From: Streptomyces sp. NBC_00568
Lineage (GTDB): Bacteria; Actinomycetota; Actinomycetes; Streptomycetales; Streptomycetaceae
NCBI RefSeq assembly: GCF_026341855.1
Contig: NZ_JAPENW010000001.1
Location: 2,781,001 to 2,845,000 of the forward strand
DNA: 64,000 nucleotides
Reading direction: 5' to 3'
Shown: in pieces, positions 1-6,669 of the stretch
Numbering within the stretch: the stretch's first letter is position 1
How the letters are laid out: the number at the start of each line of letters is the position of its first letter
Notes under the pieces: generated by a model
Databases searched by the model: none
What the model was told of the DNA's origin: nothing
Seen by the model: only the letters and a program-made list of their open reading frames with translations
Translations under genes and position numbers: made by a program

Positions 1-572
1 AACCGGTTGATGTATGAGTAGTCCCGCCGGTGCTCCTTGCGCAGCTGGAGCGACAGTTCGATTGCGGCGATGTCCTGCCAGTCGCAGGAAGACGGCAGCA
101 CGGCTACACGCATGGCGTGGTTAGGGCCGTATAGCTGCATCAGAGCAGCACGACGGGTGTTGCCGTTGACGAGGATGCCTTCGTGAGTGATCAGGCCGGG
201 ATCCGTCTGCCCGTACTCCTTCAGGCTCGCTGTCAGCTCGTCGAACTCAGGATCAGTCCGGGCGGGGTCTGCTGGGAGTACTTGCAGGAGGCGGTCCAGG
301 TATGCCTGGCTGTCACTGCTCCAGGGGTTGTCCGCGAGCGCTTCCGCCTGCTTCGGCTCGTGGCCGGCCTGCGCGCGGATGCGGTGGGTTGCCGGGTTGT
401 AGTAGAGGTTGCCCACTGGCATCTGGATGACCTCCAGGTGCTCTGAGCCGCTCCTCCACTCGACAGTGAAGGTCTCGCGGGGGCCGCCGCCGACCGCGAT
501 CTCCTCCAACCGGGACCGGACGAGGGCGCGGTTCTCTTCGGCACCCGGCGGCAGACCGTAGCCCTTGGCCAT
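1..572 (-). CDS. ParB/sulfiredoxin-fold protein, partial at left edge
   Basis: The reading frame opens at an ATG (570-572) with AGGAGCG about 5 bases upstream and runs through base 1 without a stop, so the 3' part is missing; about 190 residues are visible. The segment reading HEGILVNGNTRRAAL (residues about 130-145) matches the ParB/Srx nuclease-like fold, in which a G-x-R-R-like loop follows a beta strand. The following stretch (LSLQLRKEHRRDYS) is like the helical part after that fold. It lies 59 bases downstream of the HNH-like gene on the same strand and is probably in its operon. ParB-fold proteins with HNH partners occur on mobile elements in DNA-processing or defence roles, but the exact function here is unknown. 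It is unlikely to be a partitioning protein because no parA is visible. Confidence 0.7.
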   Translation of the reverse strand, partial: MAKGYGLPPGAEENRALVRSRLEEIAVGGGPRETFTVEWRSGSEHLEVIQMPVGNLYYNPATHRIRAQAGHEPKQAEALADNPWSSDSQAYLDRLLQVLPADPARTDPEFDELTASLKEYGQTDPGLITHEGILVNGNTRRAALMQLYGPNHAMRVAVLPSSCDWQDIAAIELSLQLRKEHRRDYSYINR

Positions 573-631
573 GTACTCGCTCCTGCTTTCGTGCTTGTTC
601 CTACGAGGGCTGTTCCGTGCTGTCGGGATAC

Positions 632-1309
632 TCAGTTGAGTCCCAGTTCCGCCCGGAACTGTGTCCGTGACTCCTCGGGCAGAGAGCGGTAGTCACTCCA
701 GATCTGCTCCAGGCGGCTGAACTCCCGCTGGTCGGCTGCCACCCAGTCGGACAGTACGCTGCGCTCTGCCGAGCCGAGGGCTGCGGCTGCCGTGAGCACC
801 TTGTCCAGATCCGCCGCGAGCGACTTGCCTCCCACCCTGCACCGCTTGCACTCGGTAACCAGTTCCGTGGCCCTGGTGCCGTCCGGCTTCACTACTTCCC
901 TGCGCGCGATGTCGAGCTGGGCTGCCTCGTAGGTGCCGGCGTAGGTCTCGCCGGGGGCGATACCGCAGGAGCGGCACATGTACCCGTCCCGAGCCAGCAC
1001 CTCACGCCGGCGCGCTGCGCCGATCGCGATCGTTCCCGCCTTGCGGGTCGCGCGGCCCGGCTCCCAGACGGGGTCGCCAGGTTTCACGAAGCGCTGCTCG
1101 TGAGAGTCCAATCCCGCGTCCTCCCTGTTGGTGTCGATGCGCCAACCGAAATCCCGAAGGTCTCGCATGCGGCGGTCAACTTGGGACACCCCGGGGAAGG
1201 CGGCTCGCAGCTCCTCCTTAGTGAAGGTGCTGCCTTCGCCCACTTCGGAGACCAGCCACAGGGCGACGCGCTTCATCGTTCCAAGGCCGGCATCCTGCCA
1301 GGACGGCAT
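632..1309 (-). CDS. Winged-helix plus degenerate HNH-type zinc protein
   Basis: A 225-residue protein; I chose the ATG at 1307-1309 because GGAGA lies about 6 bases upstream. The N-terminal third (MKRVALWLVSEVG through MRDLRDFGWRI) looks like a winged helix. The middle has R-REVLARDGYMCRSCG followed about 40 residues later by TECKRCRVGG, the two Cys pairs that frame an HNH zinc site. The usual His-His strand between them reads AQLDIARREVV, so the canonical catalytic histidines are not evident. It may be a structural or inactivated HNH protein, or a divergent nuclease of a restriction type. It is upstream of the ParB-fold gene in a likely two-gene operon, and diverges from an HTH gene across a palindromic operator-like site. 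Function is inferred only. Confidence 0.7.
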   Translation of the reverse strand: MPSWQDAGLGTMKRVALWLVSEVGEGSTFTKEELRAAFPGVSQVDRRMRDLRDFGWRIDTNREDAGLDSHEQRFVKPGDPVWEPGRATRKAGTIAIGAARRREVLARDGYMCRSCGIAPGETYAGTYEAAQLDIARREVVKPDGTRATELVTECKRCRVGGKSLAADLDKVLTAAAALGSAERSVLSDWVAADQREFSRLEQIWSDYRSLPEESRTQFRAELGLN

Positions 1310-1424
1310 GACATCTCCATTCGCGAGGCCTCCCGGCGGGAGACCAGGTGTACCACTGGTGAGCAGCAGACTATGAACATTCATTACTAGCACGGACCCG
1401 CGACCCCGTTCCAGCGGTTATCAA

Positions 1425-1444
1425 TCTTTACTCGAACGAGTAAA
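1425..1444. promoter_or_regulatory. Perfect palindrome in divergent promoter region
   Basis: CTTTACTCG-AA-CGAGTAAAG, with 9-bp perfect arms, lies in a locally AT-rich stretch between the HNH-like gene (start 1309, minus) and the HTH gene (start 1630, plus). Its position and symmetry fit an operator for a homodimeric repressor. The neighbouring HTH protein is the obvious candidate, but binding is inference. Confidence 0.55.
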
Positions 1445-1629
1445 GAAGAAGGCTCTGTAAAGATCCGTTTTGGTATTATTTGTCAGCATTAAAGGCAGTA
1501 AATCACTTCGCGGAAAGTAGTCACGAAAAAGCATGGAACCGTGCGCCGCCGAGCCGGTGAGTGGCTAGGCTTCAAGTCATCACCAGTTCCCCGCGGGTGA
1601 TATCGAGCGAACAGAAGGGTTCGTTTGGC

Positions 1630-2331
1630 ATGCCATCACTTGGATCGATTAGCGCCACCTGCGCCCCTGGGGCCACGGAAGAGGTCCGGGCATTTGCCCA
1701 CGCCCTCAAACTCCTCATCCACCACATTCTCCCTGGTCACACCATGGCGCAGAAAGCAAAGGCGCTGCACATCTCGCCGCCGCTCCTCTCTCACTGGCTC
1801 AACGGGCGGCGGCTTCCGCGCCCGGTGGCAGTCCAGGAGCTGCACGGGTTAGCCCTGAGAGGGGTGACGCGCGATCGGGATATCACCGCACTGGCCCGCG
1901 AGTTCACAGCGCTCGAGTCGCTCCTCCGGGCCGCACGCCAGTCGGCCTGTCGCCGTTGCACGGGCGGCTGCGCCTGCAGCGAGACGGGGAACGGGAGGAC
2001 CGGCGCAACAGTTCCAGCAATGCTCCCGCCGACGAGGGGGACCGGCGCAACAGGTCCAGCAATGCTCCCGCCGACGAGGGGGACCGGCGCAACAGTTCCA
2101 GCAATGCCGGATCCGGGTTCACCTGCACATCTGGCAACGATGACCGAGGCCGACCGTGTGACCTATCTGCAGACCCTGGGAGCAGCATTGACCGAAGGGG
2201 ATATCGGCTTATATGCCGATATCCTTGCACGCGCAGGACTGAAGACCGAAATGGAAGCTTTGATCCGCTCAGCGAAAGCAGCCGGGAGGGACTCGGCAGA
2301 AATTGCAATCGCCCTCGGCGGACTCCGATAG
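1630..2331 (+). CDS. Helix-turn-helix protein with internal 14-residue repeats
   Basis: A 233-residue protein. The ATG at 1630 is preceded by AGAAGGG at suitable spacing; an in-frame GTG at 1561 is the alternative. Residues about 35-70 contain a lambda/XRE-like HTH (MAQKAKALHISPPLLSHWL then NGRRLP). A Cys-rich bit (CRRCTGGCAC) follows, then a linker of two and a half near-identical 14-residue units (GTGATxPAMLPPTR) encoded by 42-bp DNA repeats. The C-terminal part (MTEADRVTYLQTLGAALTEG onward) is a small helical domain seen in Streptomyces regulators. It diverges from the HNH/ParB-like pair across a palindrome, so it may control that operon. DNA binding is a family-based inference. Confidence 0.75.
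   Translation: MPSLGSISATCAPGATEEVRAFAHALKLLIHHILPGHTMAQKAKALHISPPLLSHWLNGRRLPRPVAVQELHGLALRGVTRDRDITALAREFTALESLLRAARQSACRRCTGGCACSETGNGRTGATVPAMLPPTRGTGATGPAMLPPTRGTGATVPAMPDPGSPAHLATMTEADRVTYLQTLGAALTEGDIGLYADILARAGLKTEMEALIRSAKAAGRDSAEIAIALGGLR
1999..2107 (+). repeat. 42-bp in-frame tandem repeat (2.6 copies)
   Basis: Copies start at 1999, 2041 and 2083 (the last partial, 25 bp) and are nearly identical. The period is a multiple of three, so copy-number change would lengthen or shorten the linker of the HTH protein without breaking the frame. Confidence 0.9.
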
Positions 2332-2542
2332 CATCTTGAGCCATTGGCTCTCGCCCGAACCATAGACAGGTAACACTTGTGTCCGATGACAGGTGCGAGG
2401 AAATATCACGCCCTCTTAGCAGCTGCTGCCGCGAACCCCCCGGCAGTGCAGGGAAGGCTCGGCCTGAAGGGTCTGCAAACCGCGACCGAGACCTCCCCTG
2501 CCGGAACGCCCGTTAGATCGATGACCAACTAGGAGCTCCGTC

Positions 2543-2773
2543 TTGAATTGTAAGGCCCTCCTGGCCCGGCCGGCCAGGAAGATCAAGGCTGCCTACCTGC
2601 GGTTCTGTGCTGCCACCGACGGCACGGGACGCGTTGCTTCTCTGTGGGAGAAGACGCGTCGCCGACTCCGGTTCCTCCGCTGGACGCTGGTGATCCAGCT
2701 CCTCAAGGGAGCCGCCTTCGCCGGCGGCAGCATCATCATCAAGGCGGTGGTGACTCGGTTCTTCAGCGGCTGA
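2543..2773 (+). CDS. Small basic membrane protein, unknown
   Basis: A 76-residue frame opening with TTG at 2543, with AGGAG 8-12 bases upstream. Third codon positions are strongly G/C, as in real genes of this genome. The first two thirds are basic and the end (LVIQLLKGAAFAGGSIIIKA then VVTRFFSG) can form one membrane segment. It lies on the plus strand between the HTH gene and the tRNA-Pro fragment, so it is probably element cargo. No family is recognised. Confidence 0.5.
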   Translation: MNCKALLARPARKIKAAYLRFCAATDGTGRVASLWEKTRRRLRFLRWTLVIQLLKGAAFAGGSIIIKAVVTRFFSG

Positions 2774-3053
2774 GGAGCCGATTCGCTGGCTACCTCCACA
2801 CCTGTCACAGAGGACCGAGGCCGACCACCGGTCGGCGTGTGGACTGCACCCTGCTGAACACCCAGGCGGTACGGCGACTGACCGTCCAGCAGCACTGCGG
2901 CGGGAAGGCGCCGGACGACATACGGACCTGGGAGAAACCTGGGAGAAGATCTTCTCCCGACGTTGTCCAGATACTGGCCCAAGCCAACGCGTACCAAGGT
3001 CGTGACCTGCGCACATATGACCTACGCCAAGTCTGAGCCTGGCCCGGACCTTA

Positions 3054-3096
3054 TTCGGGACGAAGAGGTCGTGGGTTCAAATCCCGCCACCCCGAC
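3054..3096 (+). other. tRNA-Pro(CGG) 3' half: attachment-site remnant
   Basis: The bases from TTCGGGA (anticodon loop carrying CGG) through the anticodon 3' stem CGAAG, the T arm GTGGG-TTCAAAT-CCCGC and the acceptor strand CACCCCG-A match the 3' half of a proline tRNA. No 5' half precedes it. Truncated tRNA 3' ends of this kind are the usual scar of tyrosine-integrase recombination (attL/attR). A hairpin follows at 3112 and an integrase remnant at 3191, which supports this reading. Confidence 0.85.
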
Positions 3097-3111
3097 AGCT
3101 AGATAGCAGTT

Positions 3112-3146
3112 CAGAGGGCCCTTACCGCATCGGTAAGGGCCCTCTG
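3112..3146 (+). terminator. 15-bp perfect hairpin after tRNA-Pro fragment
   Basis: CAGAGGGCCCTTACC and its exact complement flank a 5-base loop (3127-3131). It sits 16 bases after the tRNA 3' end, the expected place for a tRNA terminator, and has no U tract, as is common in Streptomyces. Confidence 0.8.
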
Positions 3147-3190
3147 GCGTTGCTGCGTGTCTAGCTGCGTGACTATCGATTCCTGAGTGC

Positions 3191-3316
3191 CTACGACCCG
3201 CGTCGGTCGGAGCCGAAGGTGCCGTCCATGACCACGGCACCGGTCTGGATCACGGGTCGGATCCGCTTCCGGTAGACCTCCTCGGTCACGGCGGTACCGG
3301 AGTGCTCACCCTCGGA
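3191..3316 (-). pseudogene. Tyrosine integrase C-terminal remnant
   Basis: Read on the minus strand up to the TAG at 3191-3193, the frame encodes HSGTAVTEEVYRKRIRPVIQ and a short tail. This is the C-terminal signature of actinomycete phage and AICE integrases (GHSS-T--VYRHQ-RPVI), which includes the region around the catalytic His and Tyr. The catalytic core upstream is missing: the frame loses similarity at about 3316. The remnant points toward the tRNA-Pro fragment about 95 bases away, the normal int-att arrangement. Decay after the element became fixed is the likely explanation. Confidence 0.7.
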
Positions 3317-3369
3317 TGCGCACTCATCTGCCGGCGGCGACTGCGCGCTCTGGCGAGCGATGCCGTGGG

Positions 3370-3714
3370 CTAGTCAGCCGCCGCCAGTCGGTTGAGAACC
3401 TCCATGGGGGTGAAGCTCCAGCCGACCAGGCGCGGCCCGCTCCAGTTGATGCCGATCTTGTATCCCTCTCGGGCGGCGTCGGGCAGATCGCGATCACGCC
3501 AGGTGTCCAAGGGCATGGATTCAACGCGTAGCCCATGCCCCCAGATCTTCGCTGCCCTCTGGGCGCGGGCCGAGGTCGACCAGAAGGGAAGACTTCGCGT
3601 GCCGTCCGCAGCGAGGGGGGCCGGGCTTCCGTCGTCATCCCGGACAAGCCAGACCACTCTGCTTCGGCGGATGTCTCGGAAGAATGCTGCCGCTTGCGAA
3701 CCACTCTGGCTCAT
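3370..3714 (-). CDS. DUF2750 domain protein
   Basis: A 114-residue protein with features of the DUF2750 family: an N-terminal FFRDIRRSRVVWLVRDDDG, a central LPFWSTSARAQR, and a C-terminal W-x-P-x-EVL-type motif (SFTPMEVLNRLA). The full family length is present. Members are small cytosolic proteins of unknown function, often beside SMI1/immunity-like genes. It is transcribed away from the FG-GAP gene across a 224-bp AT-richer gap and lies within the 3.05-6.14 kb segment bounded by tRNA-Pro core repeats, so it is probably cargo. Confidence 0.8.
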   Translation of the reverse strand: MSQSGSQAAAFFRDIRRSRVVWLVRDDDGSPAPLAADGTRSLPFWSTSARAQRAAKIWGHGLRVESMPLDTWRDRDLPDAAREGYKIGINWSGPRLVGWSFTPMEVLNRLAAAD

Positions 3715-3937
3715 GGCCGCCGAGCCTGGCGTTCCCCGCCACTCACTTCGTTAGGGGTTCTTAGGTCACTTACCCAAGTTTCTAGAAATCCCATACAACC
3801 CTTGTACCAGCTTGTTGGTCTTGGGGGCGCCGATCATCCTGTGGCCCCATGGGCAACTCCGGGCGAATACGGGAGATCCGGTCCCCCTCGTACGAGGGAT
3901 GCCGTCCTGGCATCCCGCATGTTGCAGGAGAGTGTCG

Positions 3938-5386
3938 ATGCATAAGAACCTCCGCACCGCCCTGGCCGCGGCATCGGTCGCCGCGCTGACGGGCGGCCTG
4001 CTGGTGGCCACAGCCGCGCCGTCGACCGCGGCGTCCGCCAAATACGCGGATGACTTCAATGGTGATGGCTATCGCGATCTCGCGGTCTCCGCACCGGGCA
4101 CAGTCGTCGGAGGTCATGACCAGGCTGGAGCAGTGGTCATCACCTACGGCTCGTCCAGTGGCCTGCAGAGCAGCAGAACCCAGGTCGTCTCGCAGAGCTC
4201 CAGCGGGGTGCCCGGCGCATCCGAATATGCTGACCGTTTCGGTGAAGCCACCGCGTCCGGTGATTTCAACAATGACGGCTACGCAGACCTCGCTGTAGGA
4301 GCTCCCCTCGAAGACACCACCGCAGGCTCAAACAGCGGAGCAGTCACCGTGCTGTGGGGCAGCAGCGCGGGACTGGTCGGCGGCACCGCTTTGGAGATCC
4401 CTCCGCTTGGCTACGTGACCGGCTACGGCCAAGTCCTCACCACTGGTGACTTCGATGGAGACGGCTTCGACGACGACCTTGCGGTCAGCTCGAACGCGGA
4501 CAACTCTGTCTTCTTCTACAAGGGCGGAACCACCAAAAGCAGCACTCTCGGGGGGCGGACGGGTTTCCCCGCGACATCTCTGACCGAAGTCATCTCGCTG
4601 GCCGCAGGTGACGTCAACGCTGACGGCATCGACGACATCGTGGTGGGCGGCCACGACAGCGACAGCCGAGAGCTCTACAAGCAGTCCCTGTATCTCGGAC
4701 TCGGCTCCTCCCGGCCGCAGTACGCGGGCGATGTGGCACACGGCCAGACAGCAGCGGTCGGAGATGTGGACGGCGACGGGTACGCCGACATCGTGACCGG
4801 CCACCCGTGGGATCAGCGGTCGTCGATGGTGGGCACGAGCCTGGGAGGCAACGTCTCACTCACCTACGGTTCGGCCGGCGGCCGTGACACCTCGCGTCCC
4901 ATCGTGACCATCACCCAGAACACCGACGGAATTCCCGGCGCGTCGGAGACGAACGACAACTTCGGGCACGCAGTTGCGCTCAACGACATCAATGGGGACG
5001 GCAGGGCTGACCTCGTTGTCGGCGCTCCGTACGAGTCAATCGGCGCAGCGGAGGCCACGGGCTCCGTCATAGCAATTCCTGGCTCCGCCAGTGGCCTCGC
5101 CACAACCGCGGCATACGCGTACAACCAAGGATCTACCGGCGTCCCGGGCGCGGCAGAGGGTGGTGACCATTTCGGGAAGGCCGTGGCGCTGACGGACACC
5201 AACGGTGACGGCATGGCAGACCTCGCCGTCGGCGCCTCTGGAGAGAACAACATGGATGGCGCTGTGTGGTCTCTCAAGGGACGTACTTCTGGGCTGACCA
5301 CGACCGGTGCGGTGAGCTTCGGAGCGGGGACAGCCGGTCTGCCGACGAGCGAGTGGCCGGAGTTCGGAGTCTGGATCGCGGGGTGA
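3938..5386 (+). CDS. Secreted FG-GAP repeat (beta-propeller) protein
   Basis: A 482-residue protein. The ATG at 3938 has GGAG 6-10 bases upstream and opens a clear signal peptide (MHKNLRTALAAASVAALTGG, then a hydrophobic run ending near APSTAASA). The mature part has seven FG-GAP/integrin-alpha-type repeats, each with a calcium-loop motif such as DFNGDGYRDLAV, DFNNDGYADLAV, DVNADGIDDIVV, DVDGDGYADIV, DINGDGRADLVV and DTNGDGMADLAV. Seven repeats are enough to close a propeller. Such proteins are extracellular and bind ligands or surfaces; no catalytic domain is attached. GC content looks lower than in core genes nearby, consistent with transfer. It lies between the two tRNA-Pro core copies. 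Confidence 0.9.
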   Translation: MHKNLRTALAAASVAALTGGLLVATAAPSTAASAKYADDFNGDGYRDLAVSAPGTVVGGHDQAGAVVITYGSSSGLQSSRTQVVSQSSSGVPGASEYADRFGEATASGDFNNDGYADLAVGAPLEDTTAGSNSGAVTVLWGSSAGLVGGTALEIPPLGYVTGYGQVLTTGDFDGDGFDDDLAVSSNADNSVFFYKGGTTKSSTLGGRTGFPATSLTEVISLAAGDVNADGIDDIVVGGHDSDSRELYKQSLYLGLGSSRPQYAGDVAHGQTAAVGDVDGDGYADIVTGHPWDQRSSMVGTSLGGNVSLTYGSAGGRDTSRPIVTITQNTDGIPGASETNDNFGHAVALNDINGDGRADLVVGAPYESIGAAEATGSVIAIPGSASGLATTAAYAYNQGSTGVPGAAEGGDHFGKAVALTDTNGDGMADLAVGASGENNMDGAVWSLKGRTSGLTTTGAVSFGAGTAGLPTSEWPEFGVWIAG

Positions 5387-5840
5387 CGGTTGCGAAACAC
5401 CACGAGTTTGGTCGTCCCGTGCCGACTCCCTGAAACCACCAGTACGCCTCCATCCCGTCCTGGTGCTACTTCCTTCTTGGACTGAACGGGGGTCGACTCA
5501 ATTGATCGGAAGCACCGTCAAGTGCCACAGCACCGGCTGTGCTCAGGGAGAGCCCGGCAGGATCCGCCGGGCAAACCCTAAACCGTGTGCCGCCGTCTCA
5601 GTTTCCGTCTCATTCAGCAACGTTCACGGTCGTTCAGACAGAACCAAGGCCTGAGGGCCGACCGAAGCCCAGCCGCCGATGAACGCAGGTGAACGCTCCC
5701 GTACACAGCCCACCGCCACGCCAACACAGTTGGAAAGCTTGTGGGGGTCCTGCCGAAGAGGGCCCGTGCGTGTGGGGGTCCTGCCGAAGAACGCCAGTAT
5801 GCCTCGCGCATGGGCGGCGGGACTAGGATCCCAGTCGGGC
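5387..5840. other. Non-coding gap with 31-bp direct repeat
   Basis: No convincing gene. GTGGGGGTCCTGCCGAAGA occurs at 5741-5759 and 5772-5790, 31 bases apart, just upstream of the tRNA-Trp-like gene. Nothing else is recognised. Confidence 0.5.
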
Positions 5841-5915
5841 GAAGTCGTAGCGCAGAGGTAGTCGCACGCGGTCTCCAAAATCGCGAGGACGCCGGTTCGA
5901 ATCCGGTCGGCTTCG
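5841..5915 (+). tRNA. tRNA-Trp(CCA)-like gene, divergent
   Basis: A 75-base cloverleaf can be drawn by eye. The acceptor strands are GAAGTCG and CGGCTTC, the anticodon stem GCGGT/ATCGC with loop CTCCAAA (anticodon CCA, tryptophan), a six-base variable loop, and the T arm GCCGG-TTCGAAT-CCGGT. The D stem is weak (GCG/CGC). CCA is not encoded after the discriminator G. The sequence differs from the usual Streptomyces tRNA-Trp, which suggests a phage- or element-borne extra copy or a decaying one. Confidence 0.6.
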
Positions 5916-6123
5916 TCCGCCCCAGCTGCGGCGTCCATGAACACGCCCCAAGGGCACCAAGAGGCCCGTCAGCGGTACGGGTCATGCGCGGCGTGGGGAT
6001 CAGCTGAGTGTCCAACTGCGCTACAACGGTCCCGTACCAGGGCGCGTCAATCACTGACGCTCGCGGACGGTCCGCCGAGGTCACGACCGGTTTGGCCGCA
6101 GGTTGCACAGTCGCTGGCATTCC

Positions 6124-6138
6124 TTCGGGACGAAGAGG
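6124..6138 (+). repeat. Second copy of tRNA-Pro core (TTCGGGACGAAGAGG)
   Basis: These 15 bases are identical to 3054-3068, where they form the anticodon-loop-to-variable-loop part of the tRNA-Pro fragment, and are in the same orientation. The match ends at 6139. It may be the distal att core of a roughly 3.07-kb insertion. Confidence 0.5.
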
Positions 6139-6183
6139 CCATGCTGCAAGGCCGCACGGTCGCCTTTCGTTAGGGTGCGCCGC

Positions 6184-6383
6184 ATGATCAGCGATGTCCT
6201 GGCCTGTCCTGAGTGCAGCCAGCCGATGAGGTCTGGTGGACTCGTGCTCTCCGAGCGCGAGACGACGGTCGGCGGACCTGCCGATCGCTGTGGAGGTGTG
6301 CCAGCCGGCACGTCTGGTGGCTCTGGGCAGATCGGCCTAACGAGCCGTTGGAGATCTGCCCCCTGCCGGAACTGTTCCGCTGA
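6184..6383 (+). pseudogene. Frameshifted zinc-ribbon protein
   Basis: From the ATG at 6184 the first frame reads MISDVLACPECSQPMRSGG then LVLSERE. The sequence continues sensibly only in another frame as DDGRRTCRSLWRCASRH then VWWLWADRPNEPLEICP and LPELFR, ending at TGA 6381-6383. Joined, it is a short zinc-ribbon-like protein (C-P-E-C, then C/C/H) with a Trp-rich tail. The break lies near 6255-6270. A sequencing error cannot be excluded, but the gene sits between two att remnants, where decay is expected. Confidence 0.65.
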
Positions 6384-6488
6384 CATCCAACGCTGACATC
6401 AACGACGCCGAACGAGGGCGTACGCCAGCAGCTCTGTTCGGCCGCCACGCCAGGTGACAACACCAGCCGCAGCGGGCCCGGATCGAAG

Positions 6489-6532
6489 TCCTAAAACGGG
6501 TGTCGCAGGTTCGAATCCTGCCGGGGGCACCA
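6489..6532 (+). other. tRNA-Arg(CCT) 3' half: attachment-site remnant
   Basis: TCCTAAA (anticodon loop, CCT) is followed by a partial stem, the T arm GCAGG-TTCGAAT-CCTGC, and CGGGGGC-A-CCA, the 3' half of an arginine tRNA with encoded CCA. The bases before it do not form the 5' half. This is most simply the distal att scar of an element integrated in a tRNA-Arg gene and marks the right border of the accessory region. Confidence 0.85.
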
Positions 6533-6669
6533 TGCAGGGAGCAGTGCGGTCTCGGTCGGGTTGCCCGGCGGTGAGAAGGCAGACCTGCCTCCGCCGCCCC
6601 GAGGACTGCAGCGGCGATCCCTGACTCCGTCCCGGGGCCCCCATGGCTGGGCGAAGATCGCGACAGCGG

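Noticed and set aside
1..572. Chromosome or plasmid partitioning ParB
   Set aside because: No parA or parS-like sites are seen and the neighbour is HNH-like; only the fold is supported.
3054..3096. A functional tRNA-Pro gene
   Set aside because: The acceptor 5' strand, D arm and 5' half of the anticodon stem are missing upstream.
6489..6532. A functional tRNA-Arg gene
   Set aside because: Only the 3' half is present; upstream bases do not pair to complete the cloverleaf.
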